Source: Candidatus Accumulibacter necessarius (GTDB lineage Bacteria > Pseudomonadota > Gammaproteobacteria > Burkholderiales > Rhodocyclaceae). From it: 64,000 nt of DNA. The notes under the pieces were generated by a model that searched no databases, had not been told where the DNA came from, and was given only the letters and a program-made list of their open reading frames with translations. Shown here in pieces: positions 46,917 through 56,229 of this stretch (positions are counted from its first letter, which is position 1; every line of letters begins with the position of its first letter). The stretch lies in contig JAFLDL010000002.1 of NCBI GenBank assembly GCA_017302435.1, forward strand, positions 124,001 through 188,000, given 5' to 3'. A program made the translations under genes and the position numbers.

Positions 46917-48746
46917 TCAGCACTGCGAGACGAGCAACGCAGGTGCGTCGCTGGACTCTTCAAGCTGCTGCAATGCCCACATTTGCGCATACAGACCTGC
47001 GGCATCCAGCAGTTTCATGTGGGAGCCGCGTTCAACTATTCGACCAGCATCCATTACCAGGATCTCGTCGGCATTCATGATGGTCGATAGCCGGTGGGCA
47101 ATGATCAGTGTCGTGCGACCACGTGCCGCGTTATCAAGACTCGCCTGAATGGCCTTCTCGGTTTTCGAGTCGAGTGCCGACGTCGCTTCGTCGAAGATCA
47201 GCACCGGTGGGTTCTTCAGCAGCGCCCGGGCAATCGCCACCCGTTGCTTCTCCCCGCCGGAGAGCTTCAGGCCACGCTCGCCGACCCTCGTTTCATAGCC
47301 ATCGGGGAGCAAGTCGATAAAACCCGAGAGTTGCGCTGCTGCGGCCGCGGCAATCACCTGTTCTCGACTCGCTTGGGGCTGGCCGTACTGGATGTTGTAG
47401 TAGATGGTGTCGTTGAACAGGACCGTGTCCTGCGGAACGATGCCAATTGCGCTCCGCAGGCTCGTTTGCGTCAGATGGCGAAGATCGACACCATTGAGCA
47501 GAATGTGGCCGGCGCTGACGTCGTAGAAGCGGTACAGAAGGCGCGCCAGGGTCGATTTTCCCGAGCCGGATTCGCCAACAACAGCGACCGTCCGTCCGGC
47601 AGGAATCGCAAAATTAATGTGCTGCAGGATTTGCCGGTTTGGTTCATAGGAAAAGTCGACCTCCGAAAACCGGATCTGAACTGCTCCGGCGGCGAGACAA
47701 GCAGCGTCGGGGGCGTCGGCAATTTCCCGGTTGACCGCCAGGAGGTCGAACATCCGCTCGATGTCCGCTAGTGCCTGGCGAATCTCGCGGTACACCACCC
47801 CGAGAAAGTTGAGCGGCATGTAAAGCTGAATCAGGAAGGCGTTGACCAGGACCAGGTCGCCGATGGTCATGCTGCCGTCAACCACACCACTTGCCGCTCG
47901 CCACATCATGGCCGTGACCCCCAGGGCGATGATGATCTGCTGACCAAGATTGAGCCATGACAGGGAAACCTGGCTGCGAGTGGCAGCATCTTCCCACTCC
48001 TGCATCTGCCGGTCGTAACGCCGTGCCTCGTACTCCTCGTTATTGAAGTACTTGACCGTTTCGTAGTTCAGCAGGCTATCGATCGCGCGGGTATTTGCCG
48101 CGGAATCCATCTCGTTCAGTTTCCGGCGAATGGCGATCCGCCAGTTGCTGACCTTGATCGTGAACACGACGTAGGTCGCCAGCGAAGCGAGGGTGATAAG
48201 GACAAAGGCACTGTCGTAGCGCATCAGCAGAATGACCAGGACGAGGGTGATTTCGACCAGGGTCGGGAGGATCGAGTAGAGCGTGTAGCTGATCAGACTT
48301 GAAATCGATCGGCTGCCACGCTCGATGTCGCGCGAAACTCCGCCGGTCTGTCGTTCGAGATGAAAGCGAAGCGAGAGCTCGTGGAGGTGGCGAAAGACCT
48401 CGAGAGCGATCCGGCGCACCGCCCGTTGCGTGACGCGTGCGAAAAGGATCTCGCGCAGCTCGGTAAAGAGAGAGGTGGAAAAGCGCAGTGCGCCGTAGAG
48501 CAGGAGCAACAGGGCTGGCAAGGCGAGTGCCTGCTGAGTGCTGCTCAGGCCGTCGATCATCTCCTTGAAGACCAGCGGCACGGTGACGTTGGCTACCTTG
48601 GCGCTGAACAGACAGGACAAGGCCAGCAAGACACGCCATTTGTATTGCCACAGATAGGGCAGTAACTTGTGCAAGGTGGCCCCGAGGTGGCTGTCGCCAG
48701 CGGCGGGGCTGAGCGGGGCAGGGTAGGGCGAAGCGGTGCGGCGCAT
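46917..48746 (-). CDS. Atm1-type ABC exporter (membrane domain fused to ATPase)
   Basis: This 609-residue half-transporter has about six helices in the first 330 residues and an ATPase after that. Walker A GESGSGKST is near residue 393, signature LSGGEKQRVAIARAL near 494, and Walker B LIFDEATSALD follows. The membrane-domain motif LLNYETVKYFNNE is characteristic of the Atm1/ABCB7 subfamily, which exports glutathione-related or heavy-metal/sulfur compounds in mitochondria and proteobacteria. It is transcribed alone, divergently from the TetR-fad operon. The substrate is an inference from the subfamily. Confidence 0.87.
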   Translation of the reverse strand: MRRTASPYPAPLSPAAGDSHLGATLHKLLPYLWQYKWRVLLALSCLFSAKVANVTVPLVFKEMIDGLSSTQQALALPALLLLLYGALRFSTSLFTELREILFARVTQRAVRRIALEVFRHLHELSLRFHLERQTGGVSRDIERGSRSISSLISYTLYSILPTLVEITLVLVILLMRYDSAFVLITLASLATYVVFTIKVSNWRIAIRRKLNEMDSAANTRAIDSLLNYETVKYFNNEEYEARRYDRQMQEWEDAATRSQVSLSWLNLGQQIIIALGVTAMMWRAASGVVDGSMTIGDLVLVNAFLIQLYMPLNFLGVVYREIRQALADIERMFDLLAVNREIADAPDAACLAAGAVQIRFSEVDFSYEPNRQILQHINFAIPAGRTVAVVGESGSGKSTLARLLYRFYDVSAGHILLNGVDLRHLTQTSLRSAIGIVPQDTVLFNDTIYYNIQYGQPQASREQVIAAAAAAQLSGFIDLLPDGYETRVGERGLKLSGGEKQRVAIARALLKNPPVLIFDEATSALDSKTEKAIQASLDNAARGRTTLIIAHRLSTIMNADEILVMDAGRIVERGSHMKLLDAAGLYAQMWALQQLEESSDAPALLVSQC

Positions 48747-48781
48747 GGGTCGGGCTGCTCAATCGGGTTTCGGATCAGCGG

Positions 48782-48811
48782 AGTATGCCCTGTTGTCGAG
48801 CCCTGTCTCAA
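48782..48811 (-). promoter_or_regulatory. Possible promoter of the ABC exporter gene
   Basis: On the minus strand TTGAGA (48811-48806) and CATACT (48787-48782) are spaced 18 bases, about 35 bases upstream of the exporter start. The match is moderate. Confidence 0.4.
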
Positions 48812-48839
48812 GGCAGATGCAGAAAGTTGCAAAAAACCC

Positions 48840-48868
48840 TTGCATTCACTGTCCTGTGGCCCTAACAT
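48840..48868 (+). promoter_or_regulatory. Promoter of the TetR-fadE operon
   Basis: TTGCAT at 48840-48845 and TAACAT at 48863-48868 are spaced 17 bases. Both hexamers are imperfect, but the operator palindrome begins at the very next base, exactly as at the FadN promoter, which supports the assignment. Confidence 0.55.
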
Positions 48869-48884
48869 TAAAACGAACGTTTGA
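48869..48884 (+). promoter_or_regulatory. PsrA-type operator upstream of the TetR gene
   Basis: The 16-mer TAAAACGAACGTTTGA matches the reverse complement of the site at 58475-58490 at 15 of 16 positions. Its AAAC-N4-GTTTG core fits the published PsrA consensus. The position immediately behind the -10 box would block transcription, giving autoregulation of the regulator and the fad genes behind it. Confidence 0.7.
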
Positions 48885-48948
48885 ACGAAATGGTTCGGCA
48901 GAGTCATCAGAGTTCTCCCGCATCCGCTTTAACTGGATCATCTGTCCA

Positions 48949-49746
48949 ATGTCTGATCAAAAAAATGGCAGCGATACCCGCGAACGCATCCTTGACGTGG
49001 CCGAACGTCTGTTCATGGAGAACGGCTACGAGGCGACGTCGATGCGTACCATCACGAGCGCGGCCGAGGCCAATCTGGCGGCGGTGAACTACCACTTCGG
49101 GTCGAAAGAGGCTTTGCTGCGCGAGGTCTTCCGGCGTCGCCTTGCCTGGCTCAACCACGAGCGCTTGCAGGCACTTGACAAGCTTGAGGAGCAGGCTGCC
49201 GGGGCGCCGCTCAAGCCGTCACAGATCCTCGAAGCCTTTTTCGGCACGCTGTTGCGCATGGGTGAGAATCCGGCCCTGGGTGGGATGGTTTTTCTGCGCC
49301 TGCTTGGCCGTACGCTGACCGAGCCCGCCGAGTTCATTCGGACCTTTTTCGCCGGCGAGTATGCCGAGGTAATCGATCGCTACAAGCTCGCCCTCTTCAG
49401 TGCCTTGCCCGACGTGCCGAAAGCGGAGATTGTCTGGCGCCTGCATTTCATGCTCGGCGCCATGTCCTACGCCATTGCTGGCACCGATGTGTTGCAGGTC
49501 GTCACCGGTTGCGAGGTGGGCGATCTGGCTGGCGAAAAGGCGACTGATGAGACCGACGACACGGTGTTGGCGAGACGGCTGGCGCAGCGGCTGATGCCTT
49601 TCCTGCTCGGCGGTCTGCGGGCACCGTTGCCGCAGTTTGACGACCTCCAGAGAATACAAAAAGAGCCGCTGCCCAAGACGGCCCGAGATACGCGGGGCAA
49701 CGGCCCCAACCAAGACCCAAGACCCAAGACCCAAGACCAGCAATAA
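48949..49746 (+). CDS. TetR-family regulator, PsrA-like
   Basis: This 265-residue repressor has an N-terminal TetR helix-turn-helix (TRERILDVAERLFMENGYE, then ITSAAEANLAAVNYHFGSK), very similar in pattern to PsrA, the long-chain-fatty-acid-responsive regulator of beta-oxidation in pseudomonads. The rest is a ligand-binding helical domain. ATG 48949 is preferred; in-frame codons upstream to 48736 run through the operator and promoter. fadE follows 12 bases after the stop, so it heads the operon. The 3' end contains four tandem CAAGACC units that encode an unusual QDPRPKTQDQQ tail. Confidence 0.88.
   Translation: MSDQKNGSDTRERILDVAERLFMENGYEATSMRTITSAAEANLAAVNYHFGSKEALLREVFRRRLAWLNHERLQALDKLEEQAAGAPLKPSQILEAFFGTLLRMGENPALGGMVFLRLLGRTLTEPAEFIRTFFAGEYAEVIDRYKLALFSALPDVPKAEIVWRLHFMLGAMSYAIAGTDVLQVVTGCEVGDLAGEKATDETDDTVLARRLAQRLMPFLLGGLRAPLPQFDDLQRIQKEPLPKTARDTRGNGPNQDPRPKTQDQQ
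49711..49738 (+). repeat. (CAAGACC)4 tandem repeat at the 3' end of the TetR gene
   Basis: Four perfect copies of the 7-mer CAAGACC lie within the last ten codons of the regulator. Seven is not a multiple of three, so gain or loss of a unit by slippage would shift the frame of the C-terminal tail and move the stop codon relative to the fadE ribosome-binding site. Confidence 0.8.
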
Positions 49747-49758
49747 GGAGAAGCAGCA

Positions 49759-52110
49759 ATGATCACAACGATCGTCTCGATAGTCACCGGTGTCACACTG
49801 GTGAGTCTTGCCGTGCTGTTCAGTGTTCGTCCCTTGCGACGAGCGCTGGTCAGCCGGCCGGTTTTCCGTACCTACAAGCGGATTCTGCCGCAGATGTCCG
49901 AAACAGAGCGCGTCGCGCTTGAAGCAGGCACCGTCTGGTGGGATGGCGAACTGTTCCGCGGTAACCCCGACTGGAACAAACTGCTCGCCTATCCGGTGCC
50001 GAAACTGACCGCCGAAGAGCAGTCCTTCATGGACAACGAGGTCGAGCAGGCCTGTGCCTTGGTGGATGATTGGCAGGTAACGAGCGAGTTGAACGACCTG
50101 CCGTCAGAGGCATGGCAGTACATCAAGGACAAAGGCTTCCTCGGCATGATCATCCCGAAGAAGTATGGTGGCCTGCAGTTCTCGGCCTATGCTCACTCGC
50201 AGATTGTCACCAAACTGTCGACGCGTTGCTCGGCACTGTCGGTGTCGGTGATGGTGCCCAACTCACTGGGCCCGGCCGAACTGCTGTTGCACTACGGCAC
50301 CGAAGCACAGAAAAACCATTACCTGCCCCGGCTGGCGAAGGGTATCGAGATTCCAGCTTTCGCGCTGACCAGCCCGTGGGCGGGTTCCGACGCCGGGTCG
50401 ATCCCGGACGTCGGCATCGTCTGCAAGGGCATCTGGCAAGGCAAGGAAGTGCTGGGGATGCGGGTGACCTGGGACAAGCGTTACATCACGCTCGGCCCGG
50501 TCTGCACCATCCTGGGCCTGGCTTTCCACCTGTACGACCCGGATGGCCTGCTCGGCGGCAAAAAGCATGTCGGCATCACCTGTGCGCTGGTACCGCGTGA
50601 TACCCCCGGTGCCGAGATCGGCCGTCGCCACTTTCCGCTGAACGCCATGTTCATGAATGGCCCGACGCGTGGCAAGGATGTCTTCATGCCGCTCGACTAC
50701 GTGATAGGCGGGCCGGCGATGGTTGGGCAGGGGTGGCGCATGCTGATGGAGTGTCTGGCGGCGGGCCGCTCGATCTCGCTACCGTCGTCGAACACCGGTA
50801 TGGCTCAGCTGACGGCGCGCAGCGTCGGTGCCTATGCGCGCGTGCGCAGCCAGTTCAAGATGGCGATCGGGCGTTTCGAGGGTGTCGAGGAACCGCTGAC
50901 CCGGATCGGCGCCTACACTTACATGATGGACGCCGTGCGCAAGATGACGGCGGGTGCCATCGACCTCGGCGAAAAGCCGTCGGTGGTCTCGGCGATCGCC
51001 AAATACCATGTGACCGAGCGTGCCCGCCAGGTGGTCAATGACGGCATGGACATCGTCGGCGGCAAGGGCATCTGTCTTGGTCCCTCGAACTTTATCGGCC
51101 GAGCCTATCAGCAGATCCCGATCGGCATCACCGTGGAAGGGGCCAACATCCTGACGCGCAGCATGATCCTCTTTGGCCAGGGTGCCATCCGCTGTCACCC
51201 GTATGTGCTGAAGGAGATGAAAGCGGCTTTCAACCCGGATGGCGAGCAGGGGCTGCGCGACTTCGACCAGGCCTTGTTCGGGCATCTGGTATTCACCATC
51301 AGGCACGCCTTCGGAGCGCTGGGCAAGGGCCTGACCGGATCGCATTTCGTCTCCGTGCCAGCCAATGTCGCCCCGGAAACCCGACGTTACTATCAACAGC
51401 TTACCCGCTTCTCCTCAGCCTTTGCCTTCCTCGCCGATATCTCGATGCTGGTCCTCGGTGGTGAGCTGAAGCGTCGCGAGAAACTCTCGGCGCGACTTGG
51501 CGACATTCTGTCGATGCTTTACCTTTGCTCGGCCACGCTCAAGCGCTACGAGTCGGAAGGTCGCCAGCAGGCCGATGCGCCGTTGATGCACTGGGCGATG
51601 TGGGACGCAATGTACAAGGCGCAGATGGCTTTCGACGGGGCCATTGCCAATTTCCCGGTACGCTGGATTGGGCGCATGCTCTACCGGCTCGTTTTTCCGC
51701 TCGGTCATCCCTACGACGTGCCTTCGGACCGGATTGGTCACCAGGTGGCAAAACTGCTGATCGAGCCGTCGGCTGCACGCGACCGCCTGACTGCCGAAGC
51801 CTATCTGCCCAAGGTCGAGGGCGAAGCCGTCGGCGCCCTGGAACTGGCGCTTGCGGCAACCATTGAAGCCGAACCGATCGAGGCCAAGATTCGCGCCGCC
51901 GAAAAGAGCGGTGTACTGGTGGACAATCCAGACGCCAATGTCCGCGACCTGGCACATGCGGCCTTTGCCGCAGGTATCGTGACCCCGGCAGAGTATGCCG
52001 TGCTCAAGCGGCGCAACGAACTGCGCGACATCGTGATCCGGGTCGACGACTTCCCGCATGACCTTGGCCGCACGCGGCAGCAGCCCCTGCTGCACAAAGC
52101 CGCAGCGTAG
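49759..52110 (+). CDS. fadE: Acyl-CoA dehydrogenase, FadE family
   Basis: This 783-residue enzyme catalyses the first, FAD-dependent step of beta-oxidation. It has the N-terminal membrane segment (about residues 5-25) and extended C-terminal region that distinguish FadE (814 residues in E. coli) from ordinary 380-residue dehydrogenases. GFLGMIIPKKYGGLQFSAYA and TSPWAGSDAGS lie in the catalytic core. It starts at ATG behind AAGGAG, 12 bases after the TetR stop, and is followed by the thiolase after 87 bases containing a hairpin. Confidence 0.93.
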   Translation: MITTIVSIVTGVTLVSLAVLFSVRPLRRALVSRPVFRTYKRILPQMSETERVALEAGTVWWDGELFRGNPDWNKLLAYPVPKLTAEEQSFMDNEVEQACALVDDWQVTSELNDLPSEAWQYIKDKGFLGMIIPKKYGGLQFSAYAHSQIVTKLSTRCSALSVSVMVPNSLGPAELLLHYGTEAQKNHYLPRLAKGIEIPAFALTSPWAGSDAGSIPDVGIVCKGIWQGKEVLGMRVTWDKRYITLGPVCTILGLAFHLYDPDGLLGGKKHVGITCALVPRDTPGAEIGRRHFPLNAMFMNGPTRGKDVFMPLDYVIGGPAMVGQGWRMLMECLAAGRSISLPSSNTGMAQLTARSVGAYARVRSQFKMAIGRFEGVEEPLTRIGAYTYMMDAVRKMTAGAIDLGEKPSVVSAIAKYHVTERARQVVNDGMDIVGGKGICLGPSNFIGRAYQQIPIGITVEGANILTRSMILFGQGAIRCHPYVLKEMKAAFNPDGEQGLRDFDQALFGHLVFTIRHAFGALGKGLTGSHFVSVPANVAPETRRYYQQLTRFSSAFAFLADISMLVLGGELKRREKLSARLGDILSMLYLCSATLKRYESEGRQQADAPLMHWAMWDAMYKAQMAFDGAIANFPVRWIGRMLYRLVFPLGHPYDVPSDRIGHQVAKLLIEPSAARDRLTAEAYLPKVEGEAVGALELALAATIEAEPIEAKIRAAEKSGVLVDNPDANVRDLAHAAFAAGIVTPAEYAVLKRRNELRDIVIRVDDFPHDLGRTRQQPLLHKAAA

Positions 52111-52131
52111 CTGGCCATCGCGGCAAACCCG

Positions 52132-52159
52132 GAGGCACGGAGCATCTGTTCCGTGCCTC
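52132..52159 (+). other. Intercistronic hairpin between fadE and fadI
   Basis: A perfect 10-bp stem GAGGCACGGA / TCCGTGCCTC with an 8-base loop is followed by TTCTT only. It may act as a weak terminator or mRNA-stability element that sets fadE against downstream genes. Confidence 0.5.
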
Positions 52160-52197
52160 TTCTTGCACCGGGCGCCAGCATCAGAAAAGGAGATAAA

Positions 52198-53514
52198 GTG
52201 GGATTTCAGCCGGTTTACGTCGTGGATGGCGCCCGCACGCCATTCCTCAAGGGACGCAACGCGCCAGGGCCATTCGCGGCGAGTGATCTGGCGGTGCAGG
52301 CCGGGCGCGCACTACTCATTCGCCAACCCTTCGCGCCGACCCAACTCGACGAGGTGATCCTCGGCTGCGCCAGTCCCTCGGCCGACGAGGTGAATATCGC
52401 TCGGGTCGTGGCCCTGCGTCTGGGCTGCGGCAACCAGATGCCGGCATGGACGGTGATGCGCAACTGTGCCAGCGGCATGCAGGCGATCGATTCGGCAATC
52501 GCCAACATCCAGAACGGACGCTCGCAACTGGTACTCGCCGGCGGTGTTGATGCCCTGTCGCATGCGCCGCTGCTCTACAACGAGGCGATGGTGCGCTGGT
52601 TTGGACAGATGATGCAGGCCAGGACAATGGCTAAGAAGGTCGCCATGTTTGCCCGTCTGCGCCCGTCACAGCTGCTGTCGCCGGTGATCGGGATCCTCAA
52701 GGGTCTGACTGACCCGGTGATTGGCCTGCTGATGGGGCAGACCGCGGAGAACCTTGCCTGGCGCTTCGCCATCTCGCGTCAGCAGATGGACGAATACAGC
52801 GTGCGCAGCCACCAGCGCGCGGTGGCAGCCCGCACCGCCGGGCGTCTCGGCGAGATCGTTCCTGTGGTCGATGCCAGGGGCAAGGTCCATGCGGAGGACG
52901 ACGGCGTCCGTGCCGATTCGAGCCTGGCCGGTCTTGGGAAGCTCAAGCCCTTCTTCGACCGCAAGTACGGCCGGGTGACCCCGGGCAACAGCTCGCAGAT
53001 CACCGACGGCGCGGCGTGGCTGATCCTGGCCTCCGAGGCTGCGGTCGACCAGTGGCAACTGGCGCCGCTCGGCCGGATCACCGACAGCCAGTGGGCCGGC
53101 CTTGACCCAGCGCAGATGGGACTTGGCCCGGTGCATGCCGCGACGCCGATCCTGCAGCGGCATCGGCTCAGCCTCGACGACATCGACCTGTGGGAAATCA
53201 ACGAAGCCTTCGCCGCGCAGGTGCTTGGCTGTCTCGCCGCCTGGGAATCGGACGAGTACTGCCGAGAGCAGCTCGGCTTGCCGGGGGCTCTGGGTGCACT
53301 GTCCCACGATCGTCTCAACGTGGACGGCAGCGCGATTGCGGTCGGCCACCCGGTCGGAGCGTCCGGAGCACGCATCGTCCTGCACCTGCTGCAGGCGCTG
53401 CGTGCGGCCAAGGCAACGCGCGGCATCGCCGCGATCTGCATTGGCGGTGGTCAGGGTGGCGCCATGCTGATTGAAACGATCAGCCGAGAACAGGCCAAAC
53501 GGGAAAATCAATGA
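52198..53514 (+). CDS. fadI: Acetyl-CoA acyltransferase (thiolase), FadI-like
   Basis: This 438-residue thiolase cleaves 3-ketoacyl-CoA to acetyl-CoA and a shortened acyl-CoA. The nucleophilic cysteine is C90 in NCASGMQ; INEAFAAQ, GHPVGASG and the late cysteine in CIGGGQGG complete the active site. The ARTMAKKVAMFARLR loop resembles E. coli FadI (436 residues). GTG 52198 is chosen because AAGGAG lies five bases upstream; in-frame codons back to 52153 run into the hairpin. Its stop overlaps the next start by four bases. Confidence 0.92.
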   Translation: MGFQPVYVVDGARTPFLKGRNAPGPFAASDLAVQAGRALLIRQPFAPTQLDEVILGCASPSADEVNIARVVALRLGCGNQMPAWTVMRNCASGMQAIDSAIANIQNGRSQLVLAGGVDALSHAPLLYNEAMVRWFGQMMQARTMAKKVAMFARLRPSQLLSPVIGILKGLTDPVIGLLMGQTAENLAWRFAISRQQMDEYSVRSHQRAVAARTAGRLGEIVPVVDARGKVHAEDDGVRADSSLAGLGKLKPFFDRKYGRVTPGNSSQITDGAAWLILASEAAVDQWQLAPLGRITDSQWAGLDPAQMGLGPVHAATPILQRHRLSLDDIDLWEINEAFAAQVLGCLAAWESDEYCREQLGLPGALGALSHDRLNVDGSAIAVGHPVGASGARIVLHLLQALRAAKATRGIAAICIGGGQGGAMLIETISREQAKRENQ

Positions 53515-55439
53515 CCATCAATCGCAACAACGGTAGCCAACAGCACTGGCAGCTCGAGGTCGATGCCCAGGGGCTGGCGTGGGCGACGCTGAACAAGGCT
53601 GGCGAGTCGACCAACTCCCTTTCCAGTGCGGTAATGGAGGAACTCTCGCAGCTGCTGGATCATCTCGACCGTAGCCCGCCGAAGGGGCTGATCTTCCGCT
53701 CCGGGAAGGCGGCCGGCTTCATCGCGGGTGCCGACATCCAGGAGTTCACCCAGCTCGATACGCCGGAGAAAGGAATTGAACTCGTGTCGCGCGGCTGGCA
53801 GTTGTTCAATCGTTTGGCCGGGGTATCGTATCCGACGCTGGCGCTGGTGCGTGGTCACTGCCTTGGCGGTGGGCTGGAACTGGCGCTTGCCTGCCGTTAT
53901 CTGCTGGCCGTGGACGAACCGTCAACCCGGATGGGTCTACCGGAGGTCATGCTCGGTATCGTCCCGGGCTGGGGTGGCATGTTGCGTCTGCCTGAGCGCA
54001 TCGGTCCGCAGGCAGCGCTGGACATGATGCTGACCGGCAAGACGATCGACGCCAGCAAGGCCAGACGCCTCGGCCTCGCCGACGACTGCGTGCCGCCGCG
54101 GGTCATGGACAGCGCCGCGGCATTGCTGGTGCTTGCCAATCAGCCGCGCCGTCGTCCCCCCTTGCTGCAGCGCCTGCTCAACGGTCCCCTCAAGGCTCTG
54201 GTGGCCAGCGGCGCCAGGAAGCAGGTCGCCCGGCGCGCGCGTCGCGAGCACTATCCGGCGCCCTACGCGATCATCGACATCTGGGCTCGCCACCAGGGCA
54301 ATGCGCTGGCCGCTCCCGAGCTGATCGACAGCATCGTCCGGTCGCCAACGGCGCGCAATCTGGTCCGCGTGTTTTTCCTGCAGGAGCGCCTCAAGAGTTT
54401 CGGCAAAGCGAGTACCTTCGAGGCCAAACGCGTGCATGTCGTTGGCGCCGGCGTCATGGGCGGCGACATCGCCGCCTGGTGTGCACAGCGCGGGCTGACC
54501 GTCACCCTGCAAGATCAGGGGATGGAGCGAATCGCGCCCGCCCTCCAGCGAGCGTACGCCGCCTGGAGTCGGCGGGTCAGGGATGCGCGCGAGTTGCGCA
54601 AGATCATGGATCGCCTGATTCCCGATCCCGAAGGGCACGGTGCACGCCAGGCCGACGTGGTGATCGAGGCGATTTTCGAGGACACCGCGGCCAAGCAGGC
54701 CCTGCTCCAGCAGCTCGAAGCGCGCATCAGGCCGGACGCAGTGCTGGCGACCAATACCTCGAGCCTGCGCATCGAGGACCTGCGGACGGTGCTGGCAAGG
54801 CCGGAACGGCTGATTGGAATCCACTTCTTCAACCCGGTAGCCAGGATGCCGCTGGTTGAAGTCGTTGCCGCCGACGGTGCAGACCCCGAAATGCTTCAGC
54901 GCGGCACCGCTTTCGTCAGGCAGATCGACCGCCTGCCGCTGCCGGTGAAGAGCGCGCCCGGCTTCCTGGTCAACGCCGTCCTCGGGCCCTACATGCTTGA
55001 GGCAATGCGCGCCGTCGACGAGGGCCTGGCGCCGGCGACCGTGGACGAAGCGATGCTTGCCTTCGGCATGCCGATGGGCCCGATCGAACTGGTCGACATG
55101 GTCGGGCTTGACGTCGCGATGGCCGCCGGGCGGAGCCTCGCCGGGGCCGAGCCACCCAAGTGCCTGCTTGAGCGTTTCAACGCGGGTGATCTCGGCAAGA
55201 AAACCGGTCGGGGCTTTTACGAGTACGGCAGTGGCCGTACGGTCAAGGGCGCGGCGGGGTCAGTGCCGGCGGGTCTGGCCGAACGCCTGGTCAAGCCGCT
55301 GCTCGAACGCACGCAGCAGCTGGTCAGTGACGGGATCGTTGTCGACGCCGACCTGGCCGACGCCGGAGTCATTTTCGGTACCGGCTTTGCGCCGTTCACC
55401 GGCGGACCGCTCAATTACCTGAGGCGTCAGCATGGCTGA
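53511..55439 (+). CDS. fadJ: Enoyl-CoA hydratase/3-hydroxyacyl-CoA dehydrogenase (FadJ/FadB type)
   Basis: This 642-residue bifunctional enzyme performs hydration and NAD-dependent oxidation of enoyl-CoA. The hydratase domain is N-terminal (GHCLGGGLELALACRY near 115-130) and the dehydrogenase domain follows with VHVVGAGVMGGDIAAW near 307 and GIHFFNPVARMPL. It is somewhat shorter than E. coli FadJ (714). It overlaps the thiolase (ATGA) and the thioesterase gene (8 bases), so fadI-fadJ form a translationally coupled complex pair. Confidence 0.92.
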   Translation: MTINRNNGSQQHWQLEVDAQGLAWATLNKAGESTNSLSSAVMEELSQLLDHLDRSPPKGLIFRSGKAAGFIAGADIQEFTQLDTPEKGIELVSRGWQLFNRLAGVSYPTLALVRGHCLGGGLELALACRYLLAVDEPSTRMGLPEVMLGIVPGWGGMLRLPERIGPQAALDMMLTGKTIDASKARRLGLADDCVPPRVMDSAAALLVLANQPRRRPPLLQRLLNGPLKALVASGARKQVARRARREHYPAPYAIIDIWARHQGNALAAPELIDSIVRSPTARNLVRVFFLQERLKSFGKASTFEAKRVHVVGAGVMGGDIAAWCAQRGLTVTLQDQGMERIAPALQRAYAAWSRRVRDARELRKIMDRLIPDPEGHGARQADVVIEAIFEDTAAKQALLQQLEARIRPDAVLATNTSSLRIEDLRTVLARPERLIGIHFFNPVARMPLVEVVAADGADPEMLQRGTAFVRQIDRLPLPVKSAPGFLVNAVLGPYMLEAMRAVDEGLAPATVDEAMLAFGMPMGPIELVDMVGLDVAMAAGRSLAGAEPPKCLLERFNAGDLGKKTGRGFYEYGSGRTVKGAAGSVPAGLAERLVKPLLERTQQLVSDGIVVDADLADAGVIFGTGFAPFTGGPLNYLRRQHG

Positions 55440-55830
55440 CATCGTCACCGTCTTGCCGAGCAGGCAACCGACCCTGCGGGTCATGCCGATGCCCTCCGAA
55501 GTCAACCCGCAGGGTGACGTCTTTGGCGGCTGGATCATGGCGCAGGCAGACGTGGCCGGCGCGATTCCCGCGATGCACCGGGCACTTGGCCGTGTGACCA
55601 CGGTGGCGGTGAATTCCTTCCTCTTCAAGCAGCCGGTGTCGGTCGGCGACGTCGTCAGTTTCTTTGCCGAAGTGGTCAGCATCGGCCGCACTTCGATCAC
55701 CGTCAGGGTCGAGGTCTACGCAGAACGCCACCCGGCGCAGCCGATCGTCGTCAAGGTCACCGAAGCGGTACTCACTTATGTGGCAATCAACCAACACGGT
55801 GAGAAGCGGGAACTGCCAGACGCTCGTTAA
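55432..55830 (+). CDS. Acyl-CoA thioesterase, YciA-like hotdog protein
   Basis: This 132-residue hotdog-fold thioesterase hydrolyses acyl-CoA. NPQGDVFGGWIMAQADVAG contains the catalytic-aspartate helix and the following conserved segment of the YciA/BACH family. The C-terminal 70 residues include VGDVVSFFAEVVSIGRTS. It starts inside the end of fadJ, which ties it to beta-oxidation, perhaps to free CoA under overload. A decayed copy of its 3' half lies at 56731-56937 beyond the toxin-antitoxin pair. Confidence 0.92.
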   Translation: MADIVTVLPSRQPTLRVMPMPSEVNPQGDVFGGWIMAQADVAGAIPAMHRALGRVTTVAVNSFLFKQPVSVGDVVSFFAEVVSIGRTSITVRVEVYAERHPAQPIVVKVTEAVLTYVAINQHGEKRELPDAR

Positions 55831-55958
55831 GCCGGCATCACCTGCGGTGCGAACCGTGCCCCGCCTGCCAGGGCAAGGGCTGGGCGCAAATGGGTCTCAG
55901 ATTGGGTCGTTGCACTCAAGAACGATTTTCCCTCACAAGTCCCTTGATGCATTAACAT

Positions 55959-55978
55959 ATTGGTGTCAAAGCACCAAT
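55959..55978 (+). promoter_or_regulatory. Inverted repeat before the antitoxin gene, likely operator
   Basis: ATTGGTG at 55959-55965 and CACCAAT at 55972-55978 form a perfect 7-bp inverted repeat with a 6-base spacer, ending 11 bases before the antitoxin start. Ribbon-helix-helix antitoxins normally bind such sites to repress their own operon. No clear -35/-10 pair was found. Confidence 0.5.
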
Positions 55979-55989
55979 GTGAGGCTGGC

Positions 55990-56229
55990 ATGAGCCGTCT
56001 GACCATCACCCTGTCCGAAGCCCGCTACCGCGCGCTCAAAGAAGCATCCGCGCAGCGGGACAAGACCATCGGGCAACTGATCGACGAGAGCCTAGACTTC
56101 TACGGTATCAAGTCGCGTGCGGACGCGCGCGACCTTGTGCGGCGCGCGCGAGAACACAGCAAGCTCACCGAAGACCAGGCGGTGGCGGTGGCCGAGGAGC
56201 AAGTTCGGGCCGTTCGCCGCAAGTCGTGA
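55990..56229 (+). CDS. Ribbon-helix-helix antitoxin-like protein
   Basis: This 79-residue protein starts MSRLTITLSEARYRALKEA, the beta-strand and first helix of a ribbon-helix-helix DNA-binding fold, followed by a helical tail rich in charged residues that would embrace the toxin. ATG 55990 is preferred over in-frame codons upstream that run through the inverted repeat. It overlaps the PIN gene by four bases (GTGA), the standard coupling of type II toxin-antitoxin pairs. Confidence 0.8.
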   Translation: MSRLTITLSEARYRALKEASAQRDKTIGQLIDESLDFYGIKSRADARDLVRRAREHSKLTEDQAVAVAEEQVRAVRRKS

